This document shows positions 23,902-34,260 of a DNA stretch of 64,000 nt, one piece after another. Below the pieces are notes generated by a model. The model did no database searches, had not been told where the DNA came from, and saw only the letters and a program-made list of their open reading frames with translations. The stretch covers positions 2,784,401 through 2,848,400 of the forward strand of contig NC_079364.1 of NCBI RefSeq assembly GCF_021018895.1, given 5' to 3'. This DNA is from Seriola aureovittata. Taxonomy: Eukaryota > Chordata > Actinopteri > Carangiformes > Carangidae. Both the position numbers and the translations under genes were made by a program. Each line of letters opens with the position of its first letter. Position 1 is the first letter of the stretch.

Positions 23902-24406
23902 AATCAATGACACATGCGCAGATCAGTAGCACAAAACAGCAAGTTTTCTCCAAATCAGATTTTTATTTTTTTATCTTTTCACTCTTTCAAGTAAAACGTC
24001 CTTGTAACTGTTGAATTCTTCCAAAAGACAAACTTTTCTTTTCTGCTGGATCCGCCATTTTTGTTTTATTTAAAAAAAAAAAAAAAGTCTTGATTTACCC
24101 AGAATTCATTGTACCACAGTCCGTCTTAAGGTAGTCAAGAACTCAACTTCACAAAGATGGACTATGACTGTGAGATATAACAAACCGTCAGACTTCAGAT
24201 AGACGTCTACGTTCACCCGTTGCACAAAGCAGTTTAGGTCTCGACTGATCTTAAGCCGGACAGCGAAGAGTGAAACAATAAAAAGAAAAATCTTATTTTT
24301 GTCTCTAAAAACACTTTCCCTTCTCATTGATGTTAGCAAACCACAAATTATGAGCCTTTTTCCTGTTTCTGTCATCGGGTGCTACTGCTCAATGCAGTCA
24401 CTGATT

Positions 24407-24420
24407 GTTACCATGGTAAC
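24407..24420. promoter_or_regulatory. RFX X-box palindrome, right arm
   Basis: GTTACCATGGTAAC again, identical to the left-arm site although the surrounding arm sequence has diverged. Confidence 0.5.
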
Positions 24421-24540
24421 ATTGGTCCTAGGCCTGAGTTAGCTTGGTGTCTAATGTTTTTGTTTTAAAATGAGTCCATCTTAATTTTTGTGAAACAGTC
24501 TTGCTAACATTAAACTAATCTATGAGCACAATTAAAACTG

Positions 24541-27500
24541 CAGACCAGTCTAACATGTGTTTGTGAAACTGGCCCCAGGTTACAGGCGGTAAATAAAGAC
24601 AGTAAAGTCAAGAAGATGATGTCTAACTGTTTTTATGAACCTCTGCCATTAGGTCACAACCACTTTTCCCCTATTGCACGAGCAGAGATTTGCCAACTCT
24701 CTTGACTCCCTGTTTTGGCTTGAGATACTTTCTTAACATTCTCACGCTTCCCAGGCAAATACAGTGCAAGCAGCCGCTCTGTGAAGAGAAATGCAGCTCA
24801 CTATACAGTAATTGCACAAGGGATAACGTCTGAACAGCGTGTTTATCATTCTGCCATCATGGAATAGTGTTTGCATTTCTGCCTGCTGGAAACAAATGCA
24901 AAAGTCAAATTATTTTTATTTCATTTTAATTTTTCTATTGACAAGTATACAGCATGGACTAATGCTGCAGTTGCAAATCTGGGCCCTAGATGTAATGTGC
25001 TTTTTTAGATAGAAATCCTGACACCTTGGCCTTTTCCTCCTGGTATTTAATCAGTTTGCTGCTTTTAACAGGGATGAGAGGAGCTGATGTAATTGGCCAT
25101 TATTGAAGCTTGCCCCCAACTCCACCTCCTGACTCCGTCCATCTAATAATGTTTTCAACCTCTTTGCCAAGTTACGCTGTTTCATTATACCCCCAGTGTT
25201 CACCAAAACTGTAAAAAATCTGTTGGTTGCACCCACTGTGGGTTTGCATTTGCATTTGTGAAGAACAGAAATAGGGCGGATGTGGATTGAGCCACTGAAC
25301 CTCAGAGTTGCGGTGACTTTGCAGATGTTCCAGCAGTGTTTCGGAGCAGAGGCGGTACTGTACACTTTTCTTGAAATAGTTCTACTTCCCAAAACCACCA
25401 TCAGGATCTCACTGTAGCTGAGAAAAAACCTTTACACTGTCTCATTGTTCTCGGAGGACTCCTACACAGCGAGTTCCTCCGAGCGCTGACGACTAGTCAC
25501 GCCTCGCAGTGTTTTCTAACTCTTGTGCTACTTTCTTAAAAGGCTTTTCTCAATTCTAAATACGTCCTCCAGCAACAGTGGCAAATATACAATTAAGAGA
25601 CATGACAAATGAATGGTCCTCTGGTGTGACCTTTACCCATGAAGATCATTCTGTTTGCCCTTACAAACTTTTAATATTTCTCCAGGCGTAGTTTAACACA
25701 CTGCTGGGAGTAGCATAATTAAATATCTTGCTGACACTTAAGCTAAACGCTGACTGAAACAACCAGACACTAATATTCACCGATGCAGAAACGGCTTCTG
25801 CTTTTGACGTAAAGCACATTAATGGAGTTTAACCAAATCTGGTGATTGTCTGTGACAAAGTCGACCACTTAAAAAAAAAAAAAAAAACTCTGATACCTCC
25901 AGCTCTGAAATACTTTGAAGTCAACGTGGATAAAGTTTGAGTCTTCAGCAGGAGATGTAGAAAATGTTAAATTTATTTGGATATTCTTCCCCTTTCCCTA
26001 AAAAAACCAAAAATCATATAGCCGTTTTGTATTTTAATTGAACAGGAAGTGTGAAGAGCCTCCATGAAGGCTTTAGATTTGTCATTTTTGATTTGACAGT
26101 AACTTTAGAGACAAGCCTTAAGGTAAGTGACTTCCCAGTTCTCTTATCTTGGAGAACATTAATGATGCATGAGCAACATCAAATTGCATTTTGGGATCTT
26201 CTGTTATCCATGTTAAAATGTCAAAACGGTGGAACAAACTGTAGTTTATGAATAAATAATGTTTGAAAAAGTGATATTTTGCCCAGCGCACAACCACACA
26301 TCGCTGCAGGGAACAAGACTTAAACAAAATAGTACAATTAAAATGTCAGTATGGGTCAGAAACGAGTGGAAATTGAACCACACGTTTGCCACCAGAGCTG
26401 AGAACTATTTTTAAAGGGTTTTTAAAACTTTGGTTCGGCTACATGTTTTTTTTATTACATTTTTTTGACCATGAAAGATGTAAAAGCGAGAGAGTTCAAT
26501 GTGCTCACTGAGCTCGATGTAAGAGAGATGACCCTGTTTTTGAAGATGCTGAGAAGGAGAAGATCACCTGATGCCTTAAGTGTCTCTGACTGTTTTTTGA
26601 GAATCAACAAGAAAAAGAAAACGCATATAACATAATTAAAGTATTGCGTCTTATATAGAGACTGATGAAGTACCGGGGTAACTGTGGTTGTGTGCTCAAT
26701 CTCTCCAATCGCCTCTAACTCCTTCTAAGCTGTAATATCTCTCATGGAAAAAGAGGAGTTACCTCCATCACTTCTTGCGTAGTCGCTCAGTTTCTGAGGA
26801 CAGCCTGATCTAAGCAGATTTATCTCTTCCACACTTTTTTCTATTTCTTACTGATTGATTGAACTCCAACGGATGCTCAGTGACTTGGATATGTTCATGT
26901 ATCATCCCCTGACATCTGCTTCCTGATCACCTGACCTGTACTCGCCCCTGAAAGGTTGCAGAAACAGGTGAATTTATACTGCAATCAACTGAAACTCCTT
27001 AAGTGATCTCCATTTAACTAATTACATGACCTGTTCACACCAGCTTATGAAACAGCCACGTTTTATGGCAACTTAATCTCACTCCATTAGTGGATAAAGT
27101 AGATCCGCACTCATTTTTCATGTCAAGTTAAACTTTGTTGAACTGTGACCCATGAATCCAAGCTGTTAACTAGTGATAAGCTGGAGACGGCTGGTGAATA
27201 CAAAATGAAGGAAGCGACAGACTCGGCAGCAGAGGGCACAAATATGTCTGTGAATGAACCCCAACAATTCATTGCCCCTTGAGAAATCGAGCTAAGCTAA
27301 CAGTCAATTAGCAAGCTCATTAGTTCTGAGAGCTTTACTTTCCCCTTTTCATTAACTCTATGGTGAGCGGTGGTGAACAAAAGTTCTAGTGGGAGTAAAC
27401 AGAAGAGCAGAGAGAGAGAAGAAAAGAGAGAGACGCTCTGGGACCAACTGTGGCTGATTAGCACTAGCCCAGCTGGCTAGTGTGTCGGTTGTTAGCTCGC

Positions 27501-27684
27501 CAGGTGCAGCGGTTCACCAACACAACACCTGCGAGAATTGTCACTTTGTCATCCGTGTTCTTCTACCATCAATGCATGTGTGTTATATTTAGAATTGATT
27601 TAGATTCCTTTAATATCTGTTTTCACTTTGACATGAAAAGTTTCGGTTGATCAGTGCCAAAATAGCCACATCTGTTTTAATTTA
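24541..27684. other. Unassigned non-coding stretch
   Basis: No gene recognised. A 116-codon minus-strand frame at 25051-25401 has no recognisable domain. A 34 nt hairpin lies at 25450-25483 (CTCGGAGGACTC against GAGTTCCTCCGAG). A-runs occur near 25870-25887, and an AG-rich patch lies near 27400-27435. Confidence 0.45.
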
Positions 27685-28052
27685 AAAGGAGCTACTTGTG
27701 AGTTTTGCTGTTGCTACATAGCTAGCGTTAGCATCTGTTTACTCACCAGTCTAGAAGAAATGTTGCAAGTTCAGCATCAAACTTCATTCCTTCACTCACC
27801 AAGAGCTGTGGTGTTAATTCTTGTCTCTGTAGTGTCTCTTCTTCTACTGAAGTTAGCGTGCTAACCAGCTGGTCAAGTCACTTTCTGATAGCGAGTCACT
27901 GCAGCCTCCAATGTGTAGTGAAGACGTAGCGCTGCTCAGAGGACGTATTATAACCTCTTGAATGATAAATGCAACGATGGCCGAAGCTTCACCTGCTTCC
28001 AGCAAGAAACCACGCTCGGTGCAAGAAAAGAAAAGTACAAATAGCCCCTTTT
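27685..28052 (-). mobile_element. Small non-autonomous DNA transposon, copy 2
   Basis: About 368 bp, inverted relative to the copy at 4060-4423. Termini are AAAGGAGCTACTTGTGAGTTT and, at the other end, GTACAAATAGCCCCTTTT. Read on the minus strand it contains AAGAGGTTATAATACG, CCTCTGAGCAGCGC, GTGACTCGCTATC, AGACAAGAATTAA and ATGAAGTTTGATGCTGAA, in the same order as copy 1. The two copies differ at many positions, so they are independent, old insertions rather than a recent duplication. Confidence 0.72.
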
Positions 28053-29919
28053 ATGTGGTGAAATAATAAAGTATTAACACTTTTTATAGGCAGATACTGT
28101 GCATGCAGCTGGAGGCTTTAGACTTGTTTGTTTCAAACTGCACAGAAACACTATTTCCTCGCTGTCTCTGCACACGCAACATGGGAGCTGTTAATGGCCG
28201 ACTGTCGGAGTGTTAAATGTTTCAACATGTACTGTATGCTTTCCACAAGAACATTCGCTGTCATCAATTTGAAATAAGATGTTACTGTGTTACAGTGGTG
28301 CTTGCATCGTGAAAGGCGAATAAATGATTCATTTCTTTGCATCACATTGAGCTTTGGTTGCATGCTTTTTCATCTGACCGTGTGTTATCCCCCCTGCAGC
28401 TGTAGGACCTGTCCTCTGAGACTCTACATCGGTCTGTAGAATGAGTTATGGCCCCTGCTCCCATGATCAAAACCTCGGATTCCCCCGTTAAGCATCCTCT
28501 GACCTTGGCCACATAGTGACCAAGCGACAAAGTCACATTTGTAAAAATTAACTTCGTCTTCGTAGCAAATATATATTTTCTTAAATCTAATATCAATCAG
28601 GCTGCAAAGAGTCATTTCATTTTAGATAAGCACATCCAGTTGAGTTTTCTTGAGCTCAGTGACCCTGAAGATCAACTAAAAAGAAAAAAGTGATCTGCTC
28701 TGAGATTCCACAGTAACAACAACAAGACGCTGTTGATTCTTTCAGTCTTGCTATCAATACGTAAAAAGAGATATTAGATATTAAATGTCTGACAAAGAAA
28801 ATGAGCTGAGAAAAACAAGGACAGAAGCTTTGCCACACAAAAAGGAAAACACCCAAGAATCTTAAAACTCTCAGTCATTCGTCAAGAAGAATAGTCTTGT
28901 TTTCAGCGAGGTGACAGAGTATATTTGGACTCATCTGATGAGTTTTCACAGGGTTCAAGAAGCCGTAGAGGCTGGAGAGTCATCACGGAGAAACCCATTT
29001 GATATTTTCAAATGAAGTGAAAACATGAAATTCATTAAAAAAACATGTAGTCAGGAGGTTCTCGCGCAGCAATATTGAGAAAATGAATTCCAGGCTTTTT
29101 AATATCCTATCATTTTTCATTTACTTTCGAAAATGAAAGCAAGCAATTGACTTTAAGCCTGGCGCCTGATTGTTAATATAAATTAAAGGTGAAATTTGAG
29201 CTGAGGAGCAAAAAAATCCGTAACTCTCGTTTAAGCAGTGAGGTAGTGCTTCATAACTGCCAGAGACGCTATTTTTATTTCATGAGTTCACAATTTTCAT
29301 CATACCTGAATGCTGCTTCATATGGAAGAAGAATTGGACTGAACGCAGAGGAGCTGAGTCTTTGATTGTTTTGTTGATTGTCTCTCCGTGTTTTTGTCTG
29401 AGCAGTGAATTATGACTGGAAACAGAGGCTGTCATTCGCTTATTATATTTTTCCAAAACATACTTCAAACTGCTCTGTGTACATGCTCAAGCCTCTCGGG
29501 TATAGCCAATTTATTATTGCAGTGCGCAGAGGCAATCAATAAATTCAAGTTTTCCCCTCCACACATTTTTACTGACCAATCAATTTAGGACTGATGCACC
29601 TGCAGAGATGCTTTTATCAACATTAACATGGTCACAGAGCTTCTGTTTCTGAGCCGTGGTCGAGCACTGAGGCTTTTAGAGCAAGAAAACCAGAACAACA
29701 GAAGTTGGAAACATTCATCACACGTGGCTGCGATTTCTATATTTTATTCAGCAAGACGAGGATGTTGTTAGTGTTTTCGATTAGATTAGATTCCCGCTGT
29801 GCTCGCCGTAATAACTGAAGCGATTCATTGTGTCTGAATTAGCTCTGAGACAACTGAACACTGAATGAGTTAATATATAGTTGCTGTCACTAATGCATTG
29901 TTGTTTCCCGTCGAGGGGG
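28053..29919. other. Unassigned non-coding stretch
   Basis: No gene or element recognised. The block at about 29085-29200 looks low in simple sequence and might be a conserved non-coding element, but this is a guess from appearance only. Confidence 0.4.
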
Positions 29920-30440
29920 GGCAACATGAGTAGCCCATCGTCCCAAGTAGCCACAGGAACAGATTACTAGTAGATGTTACATGATGTATTTATTCACTAA
30001 GTGCTTTCTAGTAAACTGAGAGTTATACTCCAGCTTCAGCTCGGACAAAGGCCAAAATACAAACTATCTATCTAGAAACAAAACACCAACATCTAACCTC
30101 CCTAACTAAGATAAACAGGAGAAACAGTGGTCAAAAGAAAATGGCGGTCCGGCCCTACTAACTCATCAAAGGCAACAAAGCTCTAGACTGAACAGGAGAC
30201 CAGAGACGGGAGGTAGATGAGTTTTCTCCCAAGCAGCTCCACCACGCCATCTTGGTTCCTTATATTTGGCAGACATCTGACCGGAGCCAATCAGCTGCAA
30301 GAGAACAATGCTGTCAACCAATCAACGGCACGTCCTGGTACACACCTATTGGCATACACTCACTCATTCACACGTCACGCCAACTTTCAGGCCACAGAAA
30401 GAAAAAAAAAACCCACATACAGCCAAAACAAAAAATACAC
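29920..30440 (-). mobile_element. LTR-like block
   Basis: On the minus strand there are three CCAAT/ATTGG motifs (30285-30355), a TATA-like AAATATAAGG (RC at 30258-30267) and an AATAAA (RC at 29989-29994) about 270 bp downstream. This promoter-plus-poly(A) layout is that of a retrotransposon LTR. It is followed by a GGGGGGG-containing segment that could be the U5 end. TG...CA ends and a target duplication are not clear, so the boundaries are estimates; it may be a truncated solo LTR. No gag or pol sequence is adjacent. Confidence 0.45.
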
Positions 30441-30605
30441 AAGCAGGTAACTGACTTCTGTCATTATTAGTCATTATATGTTGATCATTTTTCAACATGT
30501 GAAATAAAAGCACCTTTACACTCTCGCACTAGGTTTTGATCTTGTTAGGGAAAAGACCTACACTGAGCAGTGGTTATTAATATCCCTGTAAAAGTGAGTC
30601 TAATC

Positions 30606-31640
30606 CAGTCCGGCACCCCTGAACATGACCTGAATTAACCAATGAATGATGGTTTTACAGCATCAAAAGCGGCTGACGCTTCCGGGAAGTGGTGCTAAGA
30701 AGAAAACTCAATGAGACAAGTCTGTGAAGGTTGTCGCAGACTGTAGAAAGAAAAACCCCATCTAAAGAGCTTCTTCAGGCTGAGCTGGAGCAGTCTGGGG
30801 TGGTGGTTTCAGCCCCTATCACTCGCCGCACACTAAACCAAGTGGGGCTTCAAAGCCCCAAAAAGGCAAGACTGATGTTTGAAAAAAAACCAACAAACTT
30901 TAACAGATAAGCCACAGTCTTTCTGGGATAATGTGTTATGGTCAGATCTTTGGGAATGCAGTGCATCAGTTTGTTTATAGGCGACAAAATGAAGCCCACA
31001 AGGAAAAGAAAGCAGCCTACCGACAGTAAAACATGGCTGAGATTATATCCTGCTGTGGGGCTGCTTTGCCACCTCTGGCACTGGAGGCAATGAATGTATC
31101 AAAGGAATGATGAAATCTGAGGCTTAGGAAGCCGTTTTAGAGCGAAATGTGTTTCCCAGTGTCAGAAAACTAGATTTGAGGCGAAGGTCTCGGACCTTTC
31201 AGCAGGACAACGACCCAAAGCTGCGTCCAGCATCACAAAACAATGGTGGACAAGGAAAAGATGGACTGTTTTTTAAACTGGCAAGCAATGAGTCCTGACT
31301 GAAATCCCATTGGAAACCTTTGAACAGAGCAGAAATCTGCCATTGCAAAAAGCTTAGAACGAATGGCAATGGAAGATAAACTACCAGCAGACAGATGCAA
31401 GAAGTTGTTACCAAAGTTTCTGCAACCAAATATTAGTGAAGGAGCCAATAATTATTATTGTTGTATTATTTTTATTATGCAAGTTTTGTTTTTGTTGTTT
31501 TATTTTCTTCCCTTTTGTTCAGTAACCTTGGACATTTTATTAAAACACACTGGTTATGCAAAATTGATTCATTTACATTCATTTCTGAAGATATTCTGAA
31601 TTATCTACTTGAAATTCAAGGGTGCCAATAATTTATTATC
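30606..31640 (+). mobile_element. Dead Tc1/mariner transposon
   Basis: The 3' end carries a terminal repeat, TTCAAGGGTGCCAATAATT (31614-31632), and the 5' side has its worn partner, GGCACCCCTGAA (30612-30623). Between them, conceptual translation in shifting frames gives Tc1-type transposase fragments: a segment equivalent to 'LWGCF' at about 31050-31075 (TGTGGGGCTGCTTTGCC) and 'FQQDNDPK' at 31197-31220, which includes an aspartate of the DDE catalytic triad. Multiple stops and frameshifts occur, so it cannot make an active enzyme. The length is about 1 kb, shorter than the usual 1.2-1.6 kb, so there are deletions. Confidence 0.85.
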
Positions 31641-32159
31641 TGGGTTTTCTGATCATCTGTGCGAGCTTCTCTTTCAAATCCTCTGCGGAGCGACTTGCTG
31701 TGACAGTTGAGTATGAGCTCACATTGGTTTCTGGTCGTATGGGCAATGCTGTATTTACCGCTCTACTGGATTGAGTGACAATATATGTGATTCGTCAGAG
31801 GTGATTTAAAAGATGCTACAATTTTTATTTTTTATGCTAAAGTGCGGCTGACAGGCTCCTACAATGATAATAAGCATGGATCAAGTGTTTGACTGACAGT
31901 GTTCTGCTGTATCGGAGCCTCTCACCCGCTCTCATGTGTCTAACCCGTTTCAAATGTTTTTTTTTAATGTAAATTCGCATTGTGCAGCCTCCTGTGGAAG
32001 TCTGGTACCAGGTGCTCATCCCTCGTCCCTGCTACCATCCACCAAGTTCAACCTATCTGTCAGTGACGGTGGCTGTAATTTCAAGTCTTTGATTTTTCTC
32101 TCTGTGCTGTATTCACTCGCAGGTGGTCACTCATGGCTTCGTGCTTTGTGTTGGTATCC
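31641..32159. other. Unassigned non-coding stretch
   Basis: Nothing recognised. Open frames of 60-81 codons overlap on both strands and show no domain. Confidence 0.45.
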
Positions 32160-32340
32160 ATGTTCCTTTCACCGCCGGTAGTCGAAGCTGCCGCCGTTTG
32201 TTTTTCTGAGGAACGTGATGCGACCCAATCAGGGAGCGATTGAGGGTGTCTACGTCCACAGGTCTCCGTTTACACCCGTCCAGACTACAGCGCAACCCTG
32301 GAGTTATGCTAAATGCAGGATAGGTAAGTTCGAAGGCTCT
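32160..32340. repeat. CpG-bearing repeat-like segment
   Basis: CACCGCCGGTAGTCGAAG, a CCAAT motif (CCCAATCAGG near 32225) and TCCGTTTACACCCGTCCAGA followed by CTACAGCGCAACC. The last part resembles a small fish DNA-transposon family with a CCGTTTTCAC...CACTACAACGCAACC core, as recalled. It ends with a splice-donor-like AGGTAAGTTCG (near 32320-32330). It could alternatively be an untranslated promoter/exon. Confidence 0.35.
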
Positions 32341-34163
32341 AGGTCTTTCTTTTTTGTTAGTTAAATATGTAAGTATGTAAATGCTAAATAACTCTGGGTT
32401 AAATATGCTTATTTCTTTGTTTTGAGCTGCACCTGTTGGCGCCTCTGTTCATGTTTATCTGAAACTTTTCTATCATTACAACGAATCACTCTGCTAAACC
32501 GAATCCACCCGGTTATTTATGTGTCTCCTCTGTCCTCTAGTTGGGTTGCGACACCTTGTTCCTTAAGGCAGAACATAATGTTTTACATCAATAATACAAA
32601 ACCAGGATGCTACAAAAAATAAAAACCAGTTCATAATTCAGAAAGCAGTGAGCACAGAAACAGGAGCTCGTCTGATGAACTGTATGTTTATATTCTGCCT
32701 TACACTGACAAGCTGTTACATTCCTCCTTTATACCAGCACTTACCCCGAAGATGTTCATTTACCTTCAGTACACTGCAGAGATGTGATGACTAATTATCA
32801 CTGATGACTTCACTTTAAGACCATTATGATTTTATTAAGCTGTCAGTGCAGACAAACACTGTACATCTGAACTTGTGAGGAGTGAAGTAGGCAGACAGAA
32901 CCTGTGCATCACCTATTCTCTTTTATATTTCATATCTGTGCCCTACTCTCTCTCTCTCTCTCTCTCTCACACACACTCACACTCTTTACTCCACCATGAC
33001 TGTCATCTAACATGCTCTTTCTCAACCATCTTTTATTCTCTATACTCACTGTCAAGCTGCCATGACATTGTCTAGCACAATGCACTTTAAATATGCATTG
33101 CACCGGCGTCAAATTGAGTTCAAAGAGTGTTTGTGATTTCAGGGCTGAGAGAATGTGGGGCTCGAACAGGTACAGTGTGTGAACGGCTGCGAGCTGACCA
33201 ACAACCTTGAGGTTTAAATGGATTACAAGGACTTCAAAGTGGCGAGGGTACGCGTGTCACGCAGCGGCGGCGGTTCCCGTTCACTTTTATTCTTGGGAAC
33301 AACAAAAGATTCACTTTTTGTGCGAGTCTGGGCTTTTTGTTTCTTTTTGATCAGAGTGCAGGTTCTCGAACGATCCGCCGCACCTCTGTGGCTGAGAATA
33401 GATATGGAGCAGGTGTCATGCTCGTCTGACAGCAGGTTAACTCAACTCATCTCTAAAATCCATTCAGCCCTTTTGTGTTTGACATCTAATAAGCCCAGAC
33501 TTAAATTAAAAGCCCATTAATGCCAACTAATCAGGCTTTGCCGTGCTCCCTGCTCCAGCCCCCATCACACTCCCTCCATGAGGAATTAAACTGGGCTGGA
33601 GGAGTGTGTCTTACCTGTAGTACTCCCTGCACAGTTCCTCAGTTCACTCCATTAAAAAAGTTTCAGGACTGGATGGTGGAAGGTCTAGACTGAGCTATAA
33701 TTACTTTTTTTTTTTTTTTTTTTTTTACAGCACATTTACTCGCTATCTTACAATTAACGACATTATTACCACATTTACACCTGGACTGAACAAGAAATCT
33801 GTATCTGAAAATCTCATCAAGCACTGTGATCAGACCGGCAGGACTAAATACTCCCATCATGTCGAAACTCTGCCTCTCTCTCCTTCATCTCGAGCTAGCT
33901 TAGCAAAAAGTCGGAGCGTGGCCTCAGGAGACCCCTCGGGGTTTGATTAGACATAACAAGGCGACGGTCATGTGATCATCTGAGCCACAGTAGCACGAGT
34001 CCGAGCAAGCGTCTCCACTGCTGCTGATTTCTAGCTCTTCTTACAGAATACACGATGTTGCTCTTGTTAGCTAGCAACAAAAAAACGTAGCCTAAGGACA
34101 CCTGTGTCTCCGTCTGTCCTGTGACCTTTGCCTCGCATGATCAACCCCCTCGTCAATATCCAC
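32341..34163. other. Unassigned non-coding stretch
   Basis: No gene recognised. It includes (CT)n at 32946-32970 and a T-run at 33705-33726. The AATTAAAAGCCCATTAATG region (about 33480-33620) looks like a possible conserved non-coding element; no alignment is available to test it. Confidence 0.4.
32946..32977. repeat. (CT)n microsatellite with short (CA)n
   Basis: Uninterrupted CT dinucleotides followed directly by a short CA run. Confidence 0.9.
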
Positions 34164-34260
34164 ATTACTTGAGTGAAAGTACAGATGCTCCTGGTCAAAT
34201 ATGACTCCAGTTAAGAGTTAAAGTACAGGAGCACTTGAGTTTAAAAATACTACTGTTGTT
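34164..34260. repeat. Dispersed repeat fragment (ACTTGAGT...AAGTACA type)
   Basis: TTACTTGAGTGAAAGTACAG, then AGTTAAAGTACAGGAGCACT and TGAGTTTAAAAATACTACTG, resemble a common fish repeat built of ACTTGAGTAAAAGTA units, as recalled. There is only one worn copy here, and its ends are not resolved. Confidence 0.4.

Larger units (their letters stand above)
23790..24540. mobile_element. Long inverted-repeat (foldback-like) element
   Basis: The left arm (about 23790-23935) and right arm (about 24378-24540) are diverged reverse complements. Shared blocks read ATTATGCTCATAG / ATTGTGCTCATAG, GACTGTTTCACA, AAAACATTAGACA, GCTAACTCA, CCAATGTTACCATGG and CAGTAGCAC. The 440 bp centre has an A-run and no coding capacity. 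Arms of ~150 bp around a non-coding loop fit a foldback or long-TIR non-autonomous DNA transposon. I see no clear target duplication, so the exact ends and superfamily are unknown. Confidence 0.7.

Noticed and set aside
25051..25401. 116-codon minus-strand frame
   Set aside because: No domain recognised. The sequence may be an old dispersed repeat, but I could not find its ends or a second copy here, so it is reported neither as a gene nor as an element.
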